This document shows, one piece after another, positions 27,197-36,445 of a stretch of 64,000 nucleotides of DNA. The stretch spans positions 334,891 to 398,890 of the forward strand of contig NZ_QGGB01000007.1 of NCBI RefSeq assembly GCF_003150675.1, in the 5' to 3' direction. A model generated the notes under the pieces. That model made no database searches. It worked only from the letters and a program-made list of their open reading frames with translations, and was not told where the DNA came from. Source of the DNA: Rhodohalobacter mucosus (GTDB taxonomy: Bacteria; Bacteroidota; Rhodothermia; Balneolales; Balneolaceae). Numbering within the stretch: position 1 is the stretch's first letter; each line of letters opens with the position of its first letter. Position numbers and translations under genes: made by a program.

Positions 27197-27551
27197 AATA
27201 TGGGTATGCTCATTTTCCAATCATGATTAATGTTGCATGGCATAGTAATTAATTCTTTATCGAGCGATGTTGGAAATTATTACATCCATATTTTCTCCAT
27301 TTCAAAATATCGCTTCTATCATTTGCGATTTTATAATCACATTTGAACTTTCAGGCATTGGTTATAAAAATTAAAAGACCCTTTGATAGGAGTATATATC
27401 TCCAATTGCACCAATCTTCGATTTATTTACCGTTGCCCAGAGTCCAACCTTACTATAGAATGAATGGCGGGAAAATTACACACTGTAAGTGATACGCTAT
27501 GGTATCTTAGTTCACTCATGAGAGTAAGACATATAGACAAACTAAAAACAA
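27197..27551. other. Noncoding AT-rich gap
   Basis: About 355 bp upstream of the AAA+ gene with no supported open frame or hairpin. The promoter of the ATPase gene is presumably here. Confidence 0.4.
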
Positions 27552-28571
27552 ATGAAGGGTCAAACTAGCATGGAAGAATCAAAAAGGAATTTTGTAAAAG
27601 ACGGTGATAAATATATATACGTTGGGGAGATTGAAACCACAAATCTTCCGCCTGGCATTTACGTGCCATTTGTTTCTGACAACGGATTTACACTTGAAGA
27701 CACTTACCTAGGGGAAAGGGACAGAAGCTTGTACCGACATGAAGAGAATACAAAGAACGCAAAATTCATAGGTTATCATTTGAGAAATTCGGATAAATTC
27801 AAAATCAATAAAGCTGTAAACATTCAAATACCTAATAAGCAGATTCTTCCTTTAGAAAATTATAGTCCAAATTTTAAGGCAATTTCAGAGAGGATTGAAG
27901 TTTTTCTCAAAAAAATCAATTCAGATAAGACCAATAACCAGTTCAAAGAAGATAAATATCTGATTGCAGGTGAACCTGGAACAGGCAAATCTGAGTTCGT
28001 GAAGAGAGAATGTAAAAAAATGGTCTTGCTATATGATGCTAGAGTCATTCTGATCCACAATCAAGATGACCTAAGGGCAATGTATAGCGCACATGGTTTC
28101 TCTACCATAGAAAAGAGTTTTAAAGATGAACTTATTGTTTATGTGTTTGAAGAATTTGATTCATTAATTGAAAGTTTTGGTGAAAATATATTCAAGGAAT
28201 TACTGGATTCGAAGGTTCGTAATAGAAAGCAAATAACATTTATGATCACGAATTATCCGGACAAGTTACCTGTAGCTATTACTAGAAAAGGCCGGATTGA
28301 TTACATTGAAATGATTGGGCCTAAAAGCTTTTCTATAAACTTTATTTATGACTTATATGAAACGTTGATTGGCGAACAACTACCTAAAAAACATAGAAAT
28401 AGTGATTGGCTTGAAGAAGTAAAAAACAGGTTGACACCGGCTGAGATCGTCAATCTAATCAAAGAATCATACTTCTATAACGAAGATATTGACGAGACCT
28501 GGAGAAGAAGAAAAGTGAAAACTGAAGAAGAAGAAATCATTTTAAAACGAAATGGTGTAACAGGCTTTTAA
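27552..28571 (+). CDS. AAA+ family ATPase with a novel N-terminal domain
   Basis: 339 residues. The N-terminal ~110 residues are strand-rich (DKYIYVGEIETTNLPPGIYV) and not recognised. The ATPase domain has Walker A LIAGEPGTGKSEF at about residues 136-148, Walker B IVYVFEEFDSLIE near 195-207, and TRKGRIDYIEM near 252, the position of the RPGRID arginine-finger motif of classical AAA proteins. A short lid domain with LTPAEIVNLIKESYF follows. It converges on the second TPR-CHAT gene with 19 bp between the stops. The domain suggests a remodelling ATPase; whether it belongs to the CHAT locus is unclear. ATGs at 27552 and 27570 are both possible. Confidence 0.82.
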   Translation: MKGQTSMEESKRNFVKDGDKYIYVGEIETTNLPPGIYVPFVSDNGFTLEDTYLGERDRSLYRHEENTKNAKFIGYHLRNSDKFKINKAVNIQIPNKQILPLENYSPNFKAISERIEVFLKKINSDKTNNQFKEDKYLIAGEPGTGKSEFVKRECKKMVLLYDARVILIHNQDDLRAMYSAHGFSTIEKSFKDELIVYVFEEFDSLIESFGENIFKELLDSKVRNRKQITFMITNYPDKLPVAITRKGRIDYIEMIGPKSFSINFIYDLYETLIGEQLPKKHRNSDWLEEVKNRLTPAEIVNLIKESYFYNEDIDETWRRRKVKTEEEEIILKRNGVTGF

Positions 28572-28590
28572 TGAATCACGAAACCATTTT

Positions 28591-31305
28591 TCACGATTTC
28601 CCATACTCCACTGAAGCGTCCCCATGCATTATCCAGCCGGCGGCATCGTCTTGAAACCATGCCGGGTGGGTCTGTTGCAGCCATTGGAGTGTCTGCCCAT
28701 ACGCCTGTCCGGCGCTTTGGGGCCGGGTGAGCCACCTGCGGTAAAACTGTTCAGCTATGGCCCGGCTCCGGTTGTCATCAATGGGCCACAGGTAGCCAAT
28801 CACGCAGCGCGCTCCGGCGGCCAGCAGCCCATAGACCAGTCCCATGACTTCATCGTTCAGGTCCCCCTCCCCGTAGGTCCCCTCACAGCTGCTCAGGTAA
28901 ACCAGGTCGACCCCTGTCAGGTCAAGTTCCCCATCGAGCAGCTGCCGGGCGGAGAGGGTCTGCCCGTCCAGCTGGATGTAGGAGGCTGCCGGGTCGCTGC
29001 CGTCGTAGACCCCATGGGTAACCAGGTGCAGCACGCTGATAGTTTGGTCTTGAAGCTGCCGCCGCAGCCCCGGGAGCCTCATCTGTCGGCCTTGCAGCAG
29101 GATGGCCTCCGGTACCAGGGCGCTGAGCATGGTACACTCGTCCTCACCATGGTCTAGGCCGCTGTCCAGTGGTGGGCCGGCAATGAGCAAGCGTTTTGCT
29201 GAGGGAGTATCTTGGGGCTGTTTACCCGACAAATGTACGGCCAGGGAGAGTGCAGGGGTAATCCTGGTTGGTACCTGGCTGGCCAGCGGGCCGGGCTGCG
29301 GCTGTCCATCGTACCAGTGCACCGGCGCGGATTGCAGCGGGAGTACATGGAGCATTCCGTGGGGTTCAATCAGGATCTCGGTGGGCAGTTCTTCTAGCTC
29401 GTTTAGCTCGTCAATCCAGGGCTGCAGGATCCTATCGGCAGTGGTCTGTACCGCCCAGTGGTGCATCTTTTTACGGGCCATGGCAAGAAACCGGCCGCGC
29501 TTGGCCCGCAGTGATAAGTCTTTTGTGGCGCGCACTGCCGGCCAGCTAAAACTGCCCTGGTCCCAGTCGTCGGTGATGTTCAGCTCATCGGCGGTTTTCC
29601 ACAACTGGTACTTGGCCTCTTCAAGCGTCTCATCCCACCAGGGTGGGTCGTCGCTTTGCTTGTCGCCAACAGGCGCATCGAAGTCCTGGTGGGTGAGGGG
29701 GCCTGCCTGCGTAAACGCATCCTGCCGGCTGCGGGTGCCCCACATAAAGGGCTCATCCTGGCTAGAGGTGGAACCACCGCGGGACATGTATTCTTCCAGC
29801 CACTGGGACCGGCTCAGGGCCAGGTAGAGCTGGCGGATGGTATCGTCGGGCAGGGAGAAGGATTTAACAGACAGAGGCAGCTCGCGGTCTTCTTGCACCT
29901 GCCACAGGGGTACCAGATAGACGACCAGCCGGTCGCGGCCGGTAAAGCTGTAGCTGACCAGCAGGGGGCGCCCGCCTAGATAGTTGCTCATCAGTGATCG
30001 TTTAAGCGACAAGGCCAGCTGCACAGGCTCAGCCACGACAGGGCAGGGCAGGGGGTACTCGCCGGAGCCGGAGTGGCCAAACCTGATTTGTTCGCTCAGG
30101 GTTCGCCCTTTGTGGCAGTGCCAGTGGAAGGCCTGCCGGAAGTCGGCGACCTGTTCGTGCAGCAACACTTTTTGAACCTGCTCGAATAAAATTGCATACG
30201 TGTTTTGCAAGGCTAGCCGCTCACCGGCCGTTGGAAGGCCCGCCCGATGGGTGTTGAACTCCTGCAGGGCCCGTAAAATGGTCTCGTGCGCAAGCTCATA
30301 CCTACCAATAACAAGATATACATGACTTTGCACGCGTAAACTATTCCATTTCACCCCAAAAGCGTTCTGCGGATCCAGTTGCTCAGCCTGCTCAAGGCGC
30401 TGCAATGATTCAGACCATTTTTGAAGACCAGATAGGCAAGAACCGAGATTAAATGCTGCCACTGCAAAATTATTTGTGAAGCAACCCGGATTAATCGATT
30501 CAATTTTCTCATGAAACTGCAACGCTTGGCGGCATGGATTTTCAGCTTTTATAAACTTGTTTTGTTTAATAAGACACTGCCCAAGATTTAATGTCGATCT
30601 TGCTAAACCTGTGGTATGCTTCCCTGGAGATAAATTCTCTAAGAGTTCGAACAGTCTATTCGCTAGCCTGAAGAATTTTTCAGACTGCTCATTCTTATAT
30701 TGTCTGATTAAACTTAAACCCAAATTTAATGAGGTAATTGCCACCATATCATTGAATCTACCTGAGTTGGCAGTTTCAAGTTGCTTATATAGTTTGAGTG
30801 CTTTTTTGAAAGGCTCCTCAGCTAAGGACTCCTTTCTTTGATCCAGAAATATTTTTCCAAAATTAAACGCTGTTTGAGCTAGTTCGAGTGTATATCTCCC
30901 TGGATCTCTCGATTCTAGAACCAGATAAAGCTGATGTGAATAATTGATGACTTCTTGGGCATGTTTTAATTTATCTTGATTTTCAAGACTACTTCCAAGA
31001 TTATTTGCTGATGAAGCCAGAAGTGAGGTATGTCTTCCAGGTTCAATTAGTTCGAGTCGAATGTAGAGTGATAATGCTTTTTTGAAGAGTTTTTCGGCCT
31101 GTTTGTAATTACTTAGATGTTGATGACAAAGCCCTAGAAGATCAACCACTAAGGCTAACCAATAGGTGTACTCCCCAGGACTCTTTGCTTCAAGAGCCCT
31201 GAATAGATGACGAGCTTTCATGAGGGGATGCTTGGCCAGGTCCCACTCAGCCTTATTAATATGAATTTTAGCTTGTTGAACTAGCCTTTTAGCCTCTTCA
31301 TCCAT
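28591..31305 (-). CDS. TPR-CHAT caspase-like protease, copy 2
   Basis: 904 residues. The N-terminal ~300 residues are about six repeats of roughly 51 residues, each with an (E)xxxPGxYTxxLA marker (for example RDPGRYTLELAQTAFNFGK) followed by a TPR-like pair of helices. A linker leads to a C-terminal CHAT domain with catalytic His764 in LHLVTHGVYD and Cys807 in VYLSSCEGTYG. CHAT proteins are caspase-related cysteine peptidases, often triggered by their TPR sensor. From residue ~293 on it is almost identical to the protein at 36,446-40,126. The TPR part is AT-rich, the CHAT part GC-rich. It is the last gene of the minus-strand run. Confidence 0.9.
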   Translation of the reverse strand: MDEEAKRLVQQAKIHINKAEWDLAKHPLMKARHLFRALEAKSPGEYTYWLALVVDLLGLCHQHLSNYKQAEKLFKKALSLYIRLELIEPGRHTSLLASSANNLGSSLENQDKLKHAQEVINYSHQLYLVLESRDPGRYTLELAQTAFNFGKIFLDQRKESLAEEPFKKALKLYKQLETANSGRFNDMVAITSLNLGLSLIRQYKNEQSEKFFRLANRLFELLENLSPGKHTTGLARSTLNLGQCLIKQNKFIKAENPCRQALQFHEKIESINPGCFTNNFAVAAFNLGSCLSGLQKWSESLQRLEQAEQLDPQNAFGVKWNSLRVQSHVYLVIGRYELAHETILRALQEFNTHRAGLPTAGERLALQNTYAILFEQVQKVLLHEQVADFRQAFHWHCHKGRTLSEQIRFGHSGSGEYPLPCPVVAEPVQLALSLKRSLMSNYLGGRPLLVSYSFTGRDRLVVYLVPLWQVQEDRELPLSVKSFSLPDDTIRQLYLALSRSQWLEEYMSRGGSTSSQDEPFMWGTRSRQDAFTQAGPLTHQDFDAPVGDKQSDDPPWWDETLEEAKYQLWKTADELNITDDWDQGSFSWPAVRATKDLSLRAKRGRFLAMARKKMHHWAVQTTADRILQPWIDELNELEELPTEILIEPHGMLHVLPLQSAPVHWYDGQPQPGPLASQVPTRITPALSLAVHLSGKQPQDTPSAKRLLIAGPPLDSGLDHGEDECTMLSALVPEAILLQGRQMRLPGLRRQLQDQTISVLHLVTHGVYDGSDPAASYIQLDGQTLSARQLLDGELDLTGVDLVYLSSCEGTYGEGDLNDEVMGLVYGLLAAGARCVIGYLWPIDDNRSRAIAEQFYRRWLTRPQSAGQAYGQTLQWLQQTHPAWFQDDAAGWIMHGDASVEYGKS
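28618..30427. repeat. 1.81-kb near-identical direct repeat, copy 2 (CHAT effector cassette)
   Basis: This segment matches 36485-38294 at a constant offset of 7867 bp with no insertion or deletion. The few differences I saw cluster in the first ~50 bases. It encodes the linker and CHAT domain. Beyond 30427 the two copies diverge abruptly. Confidence 0.9.
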
Positions 31306-31409
31306 TTTGCTTTCAAATGAATATCTTTGTATCTCGATTCAATATTTATATTGATGAATTAGAAATAATTAAGGGATAATTACTTGAAAAGAATATTGAA
31401 ACGTAATGG

Positions 31410-32276
31410 CTATGAGAATAGAAACTCAGGTGTATACCCCTCTTTTATAAGTACAATCAGATCTTCTGATGGAATACGAATTTTGTCATTAACCATTTTG
31501 AAAGTTTTTCCCGAAGCTCCTTCTTTATGGAAGGTTATAGTTAGTGATTTCAGACTTTCATTCTCATCTTTTTTTATGGCAGAGAATTCTATTGATTTAT
31601 CAACAGTATCAAAATGCATTTTAATCTCAAAGTCATTATTTGGTAAAATGAAAGATACAGGATAATTTTCTTCTTCGTTTAGTGCCTGCAGTACTATGTT
31701 AGTAAACAAATTGCTTTGTTCGTCTTTGTTGCCTTCACCAATTTTAGAAATGTTACGCTTTAAAATGGGATTCCAAATACTCAATCCCCTTACGTACATA
31801 GCTGAAAGAAGCGTTACTAAAAGGATAAAAAGCTCATCTTGAGAATCGGCTTCAATTAGTTGATCACGATATTCTGGATCGAGTTCAAGATCAACAGATT
31901 CACCCTCATATATCGAAGGTGATTTCTTTGCCATGAAGTTCTTCAATGCATCTTGACGCTCCTTTCGAAACTCTTCTCCGTAAAAATGTAGAAGGGTCTT
32001 TAGCTTGTTTTCTGTCAGTGAAATATTATGTTCACTTTGCAAAATACCAGAGAGATGTTCCAAACATGTGTCCCTAAGCTCAGTGGCTGCTTCACTGTTA
32101 CTCACCTCAAATGTGTCGATCAGTTCAGCATTATTCGAACCTTCAAAGTATAACTGATGAAGAAATTCTGTTTGTTGTTCTTCCAAACTGTACAAACTTC
32201 TCATTACAGGCTCTTTCAAATACTTGAGTATTTTATCAGTTTCTTCTATTGACTCGAGTAGATTTTTATTTTCCAT
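31410..32276 (-). CDS. Unknown protein paired with the sigma-like gene
   Basis: 288 residues, not recognised. The first ~120 residues are predicted helical (LEEQQTEFLHQLYFEGSNNA and ALKNFMAKKSPS). A hydrophobic stretch, LFILLVTLLSAMYVRGLSIW at about residues 145-165, could be a buried helix or one membrane segment. The C-terminal third is strand-rich (FEIKMHFDTVDKSIEFSAIK). It starts 24 bp after the sigma-like gene and precedes the second CHAT gene, so it is probably co-expressed with both. By position it might be an anti-sigma or adaptor protein, but no motif supports that. Confidence 0.65.
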   Translation of the reverse strand: MENKNLLESIEETDKILKYLKEPVMRSLYSLEEQQTEFLHQLYFEGSNNAELIDTFEVSNSEAATELRDTCLEHLSGILQSEHNISLTENKLKTLLHFYGEEFRKERQDALKNFMAKKSPSIYEGESVDLELDPEYRDQLIEADSQDELFILLVTLLSAMYVRGLSIWNPILKRNISKIGEGNKDEQSNLFTNIVLQALNEEENYPVSFILPNNDFEIKMHFDTVDKSIEFSAIKKDENESLKSLTITFHKEGASGKTFKMVNDKIRIPSEDLIVLIKEGYTPEFLFS

Positions 32277-32300
32277 TTTTTTTTATAATTCTGGTTGAAT

Positions 32301-33224
32301 TTATATACCTGTTTCCAAAGCAAATACTTTGTAATAGGTTGGATAATTAGTACAAATATCTTCCCACCAATCTGGTTTTGTTTGGTTCAAATGATTCATG
32401 ATCTCTCCTAATTCGTTCAAACGTCTCTTTTTTTGTGCTCTTAAACTATTTTTATTTAAACCGGGGAATATAGTTTCGAACTCATCATAGTAAAATGTTG
32501 CAAGTTTTTTTTCATTCTTTTCTGTAGTGTACCTTTGTTGTTCTACAATTTTTAACTCCAGCCAAGAAAGCGTAATAAACCAATGAGGAACTTCGCTGCT
32601 CAGAGAATTTGATGGAATGTAAAAATCGTCTTGATATTTAATAACATAACTATAAAATCTTAGCACAGATTCTGGTCTGTTCTCAAGAATAGAAATGTCG
32701 AGATTATTAAATAGGACAATGAATGTATTATCTCCTAATATATTAAGTATATCCTTTTTTGATATATCAATGAGAATGTTGTTCTCTCTGTTTGGTGTAT
32801 TTAAATCATCTGGTGGAGCAGTTGATTTTGGAGATTTCATTTTTAAAGTTCTATTCCTGATGACTCGGTATAAATACCCCTCTATATTATCAGTATCATA
32901 GTTACTGAGTCCCTGCCATACGAATTGATGCTTATCTTTTAGATTACTTAGATTTAAGATCAAATTCCCGATCACATCGTGAACTGCAAAATCCGTACCC
33001 CGCACACTGTAGTAAGCTTTCTCGATTGTAGTGAAATTCTTATAAAAAAACAGAGAACCAGTACAAGTTGCTAATTCTTTAAAACCTTTTTTTGATAATA
33101 GTATCGTATTCTGGATATACTCCCTGTTAGTCCAGACAGCATATGCTTCCTTCAATCTACCTTTCTGAGTTAGTTGCTCAATTTTACTTGCTTCTTCAAC
33201 TATTACATCGAAATCTTTTGCCAT
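32301..33224 (-). CDS. Divergent sigma-70-like protein
   Basis: 307 residues. The segment LSNYDTDNIEGYLYRVIRNR at about residues 104-123 resembles sigma region 2 (NIEGWLYRVARN in ECF factors). A C-terminal KNSLRAQKKRRLNELGEIM resembles the end of region 4, where KNTLRSRLRRARKKL-type sequences occur. The stretch between is long and unlike normal ECF factors, and the last ~40 residues (TKPDWWEDICTNYPTYYKVF) are extra. It lies between the DUF4407-PBP gene and an unknown gene, all on one strand. Sigma-like genes next to CHAT genes are known in several phyla; here it may control the locus. The call is moderate. Confidence 0.5.
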   Translation of the reverse strand: MAKDFDVIVEEASKIEQLTQKGRLKEAYAVWTNREYIQNTILLSKKGFKELATCTGSLFFYKNFTTIEKAYYSVRGTDFAVHDVIGNLILNLSNLKDKHQFVWQGLSNYDTDNIEGYLYRVIRNRTLKMKSPKSTAPPDDLNTPNRENNILIDISKKDILNILGDNTFIVLFNNLDISILENRPESVLRFYSYVIKYQDDFYIPSNSLSSEVPHWFITLSWLELKIVEQQRYTTEKNEKKLATFYYDEFETIFPGLNKNSLRAQKKRRLNELGEIMNHLNQTKPDWWEDICTNYPTYYKVFALETGI

Positions 33225-33303
33225 AAAGAGAGATTTGCATTTACCTTAAATAAAATCAATTAAATATTTTAGTAAAATATTTAAGATCTTTCAAATTTAA
33301 AAT

Positions 33304-36300
33304 TTAGTCATTAGAATCTAGACTTGCCAAAAAAGTGAGATTGTCTGTTAGTTCTTGTAAAGATTCGGACTTAAGGATTTCATCCATGTATCTAGCTATA
33401 AAGGAACCTGTAATGTTTGCATATTCAGGTTGAATTGATCGAAGAGGTTGCCCGCTACGGCTAAAAACCCCAGCCAGGATGGAAATTTCACCCGGAGTTG
33501 TAATAAATAAAGAAGCTGATCTATTTTGTTGAGTTGTGCCTGTTTTTCCAGCTATCATATCTCCTGACCAACCAATGGATTGAACTGTCGGGTGAAGTAC
33601 TCCGGACGGATGTTCTACACTCTGAGACATTCCAAATACGATGTCTCTGGCTATATCTTCTTCCCACAACTTTTTCATCTTGGTCTCCTGATTAAGCTTC
33701 ATCTGAAGTTGATTTGGGATGCTGCCTAAAGGCGGTACGAATGCATGTAGTACATGGAATAGATCGATGGGTCGTACTGCTTTTGGGCCCAAAAATGAGG
33801 CAGGGTTATCATCAAAATAACCCCTGAGAACCGTATCTGAAAGCTTGTTTCTCAATTCAGATGAAACCGGGCTAACTGCGATCTCTGCGACTGGCACATT
33901 TAAGGATGAACTTAGTGCTTCCAACACTGTCACATCTTTTATGTCTTGGGATAGCACTTGTGAATTTTCTACGTGCCAATTTCCATTTCTTTCTGTCGCG
34001 AAGATCCGGGGTTGTACGGGAACTTTTGTATAGAGTGTATTGCCCTGATTTAAAAATTCGGAGTATATCAGGGGCTTAAGTACCGACCCCGGTGCCCATA
34101 CAGAAACTTGTGTAGCTTGGTTTGTGCCAAAAGGGTCAACGGAACCAATCATGGCGATGAGCTTTTGATTGTGTGATATGAGTATGAAGCCATCTGCGTC
34201 CGTGACACCTGTAATTGACATAACATCATCTGTCATTCCGAGAAGGGTATTCCTGGCTATGGAGCTTATGTCTGCATCCAATGTCGTTTGAATAATCTTT
34301 CTATCGCCAAACATTTGTGTCAGGTAAATATCAGCTTGTCTCATCGTCATACGCTGTTCAAATGCCCCATTGCTTACATGTATAGAAGGAATTTGAGCTG
34401 CTAATTGATTTATTTCAAAATCAGTGAAGATTCCGCTATCGGCAAGTCGGTTTACTACTGAGTTGTATCTTTGTTCAAATTTATCAGAGTTATTAATATA
34501 GGTGTTAGGGGCAGGAAGAATAGCGACCAGGGCAACCATCTGCTTAGTTGTTAGTTGGTTTAGTGATCGATTGAAGTATTCATAAGCTGCCTGGTGGAAG
34601 CCTTTCAGATCTCGACCCAGAAAGACGCTGTATGCGTAGAACTCTATCAATTCTTCATCTGTGTATTTTTTTCGAAGACCTGTAGCTATCAGGAGTTCTT
34701 TGACCTTACGAAGCAAGTTCCGCTCATAGTTGTCTAGAATAACGCCCCTTGCAAGCTGCTGAGTGATACCGCTGGTTCCTTTGGGTATTCGTTTGTGAAA
34801 TACTCGGTCGAACATCTCTCGAAGTGTTCGAAAGTAATCGATGACAAAAACCCGTTTGAATCTATGATTTTCGGTGTAAATAAGTATTTCACTAAATGTC
34901 GCAGGCAGTCCATTTGGCGGTGTACCGGCATAAATAAGATCCCCTTCAGCCGAGCGGATTTCAGGCTTTGATTGGTAAAGTGCCAACAGAGAGTCGGCGT
35001 TCATGAAATTTTCTGCCGCTTTTTCTCCAATTAAAAGTTGTAATGCAGGTTTGGGTACTGTCAACATTGCAGCTCCCATCATTTGTTGAACAGGAGCAAT
35101 TGGTGTTAAAAGTTCTGCTAAAATGAAAAGAGTAATCCCTATGACAAGAATTGTTATTGGATTTAAAGGGATTTGACCATTTTGGTGGGCTTTAGACCGG
35201 GGTTTTCTTTTATGCCCGTTTTTATTCGTGGCAGCCTTATTCAATGAATTTGTAAATGCACTTGTTGAAGAATTCTTTTCCTTAAACAATCTATATGTAT
35301 CTCTTGCATCGTCGATGCTAAATTTGGAAGAATCCTTATTATTAATAGACGTGTTTACGATGTCTTCATGGTCGGCAATAGCTGCCTTCATTTCATTTTT
35401 TATGATTTTTCGTTTTGCTTTTTTTTCAAATCTGTCTTTTTCATTATTTAGTCTGATACTCCTGCTGTAATAACTTTCATTAAGCGCTTTCATGAAAAGT
35501 GGACTGATTTCAAATAGGAGAAAGAGTATTTTAAGTCCCCAACCCACACGCCAAAGAATTTCATCTTCCTGTTTTAGAGACTCTAAAACCTTTATGTTTT
35601 TTGCTAATCCCTGGTTTACATCTTCTTTTTTTTCACGAAATGCTTGACTGATTTCAGCCAGCACTTCTCTCTCTTTTGCCTCTTGATTAACAAGTTCAAT
35701 TTGCAATTCATCTAGTTTAATCTGTACTGACTCAAGTCGTTTTTCGGCAGCATCGTATAAATCCCCTTTTCCTGGAATTCCGCTACCCCATCCTGCAACA
35801 ATTTCTCCTGTTTCTTCAGCTTCCATACGGATTCTCTGGCGGTCTCTATCTTCTCTGTAGATGGATCGTATTTCTATAAGTTCTTCAATACGATCCTGGA
35901 TGCGAGGAAGTCCGTATCGAATGGATAGACTTTCTCTGAGCTCTTCATTATAGATTCTTGTCTCTTCTTGAATGGCTTCATGGATGGGTTCTCGGTTGAT
36001 TCTTAGCTCCAAAGGTATAGCGATAATAATGGCAAGTACCATTGCCAGTATAAGGCGTGGCAGAAGTGTCCATTTATTGAATTGACTTACAATAAAGCGG
36101 TCTAATGAAAAAACAAACGCAGAAAATAACAGACCTAGTGGAAGTGCAGAGTACACGCTTTCTGTAATGATGTAGGCTGCATATGTGCCAGAAATAAGGG
36201 CAAAGAAAGCGGTTAGAAAAACAAATATGCCAAGCTGCAACTGAATATTTCTTGAGGATTCGTAATGATCAGACGGCAGTTTTTCTAGTGCGGACTGATC

Positions 36301-36354
36301 AGTCATGCTGCACCATAGGAAAAAATCAGTAATGGGATTCATATCATCACTCAT
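33304..36354 (-). CDS. DUF4407 membrane domain fused to a class A penicillin-binding protein
   Basis: 1016 residues. Residues 1-~330 look like DUF4407: transmembrane helices at about 38-60, 68-86 and 97-117, a long coiled coil, then another helix near 272-290. A Lys/Arg-rich linker leads to a further membrane helix (ILVIGITLFILAELLTPI, about 400). Next is a GT51 glycosyltransferase with Glu in IYTENHRFKR (about 494) and GTSGITQQLARGV. Then comes a transpeptidase with SxxK in APGSVLKPLIY (about 755), SLN (about 815) and KTG in IAGKTGTTQQN (about 936). All catalytic motifs are present, so peptidoglycan polymerisation and crosslinking are plausible. The fusion is unusual, and it sits between two CHAT protease genes. 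Confidence 0.88.
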   Translation of the reverse strand: MSDDMNPITDFFLWCSMTDQSALEKLPSDHYESSRNIQLQLGIFVFLTAFFALISGTYAAYIITESVYSALPLGLLFSAFVFSLDRFIVSQFNKWTLLPRLILAMVLAIIIAIPLELRINREPIHEAIQEETRIYNEELRESLSIRYGLPRIQDRIEELIEIRSIYREDRDRQRIRMEAEETGEIVAGWGSGIPGKGDLYDAAEKRLESVQIKLDELQIELVNQEAKEREVLAEISQAFREKKEDVNQGLAKNIKVLESLKQEDEILWRVGWGLKILFLLFEISPLFMKALNESYYSRSIRLNNEKDRFEKKAKRKIIKNEMKAAIADHEDIVNTSINNKDSSKFSIDDARDTYRLFKEKNSSTSAFTNSLNKAATNKNGHKRKPRSKAHQNGQIPLNPITILVIGITLFILAELLTPIAPVQQMMGAAMLTVPKPALQLLIGEKAAENFMNADSLLALYQSKPEIRSAEGDLIYAGTPPNGLPATFSEILIYTENHRFKRVFVIDYFRTLREMFDRVFHKRIPKGTSGITQQLARGVILDNYERNLLRKVKELLIATGLRKKYTDEELIEFYAYSVFLGRDLKGFHQAAYEYFNRSLNQLTTKQMVALVAILPAPNTYINNSDKFEQRYNSVVNRLADSGIFTDFEINQLAAQIPSIHVSNGAFEQRMTMRQADIYLTQMFGDRKIIQTTLDADISSIARNTLLGMTDDVMSITGVTDADGFILISHNQKLIAMIGSVDPFGTNQATQVSVWAPGSVLKPLIYSEFLNQGNTLYTKVPVQPRIFATERNGNWHVENSQVLSQDIKDVTVLEALSSSLNVPVAEIAVSPVSSELRNKLSDTVLRGYFDDNPASFLGPKAVRPIDLFHVLHAFVPPLGSIPNQLQMKLNQETKMKKLWEEDIARDIVFGMSQSVEHPSGVLHPTVQSIGWSGDMIAGKTGTTQQNRSASLFITTPGEISILAGVFSRSGQPLRSIQPEYANITGSFIARYMDEILKSESLQELTDNLTFLASLDSND

Positions 36355-36445
36355 TTGAGTTTGTCTATCAGTTGATATTCTATTATCAACTCCTTACCCA
36401 CATAAGTGATTAATCAATGGATACCGAATCAGTTGACCAGCATAA

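Noticed and set aside
29102..29827. 241-codon plus-strand frame, repeated identically at 36969-37694
   Set aside because: Antisense to the CHAT domains; it is identical in both places only because the DNA is duplicated. Composition is serine/arginine-rich shadow.
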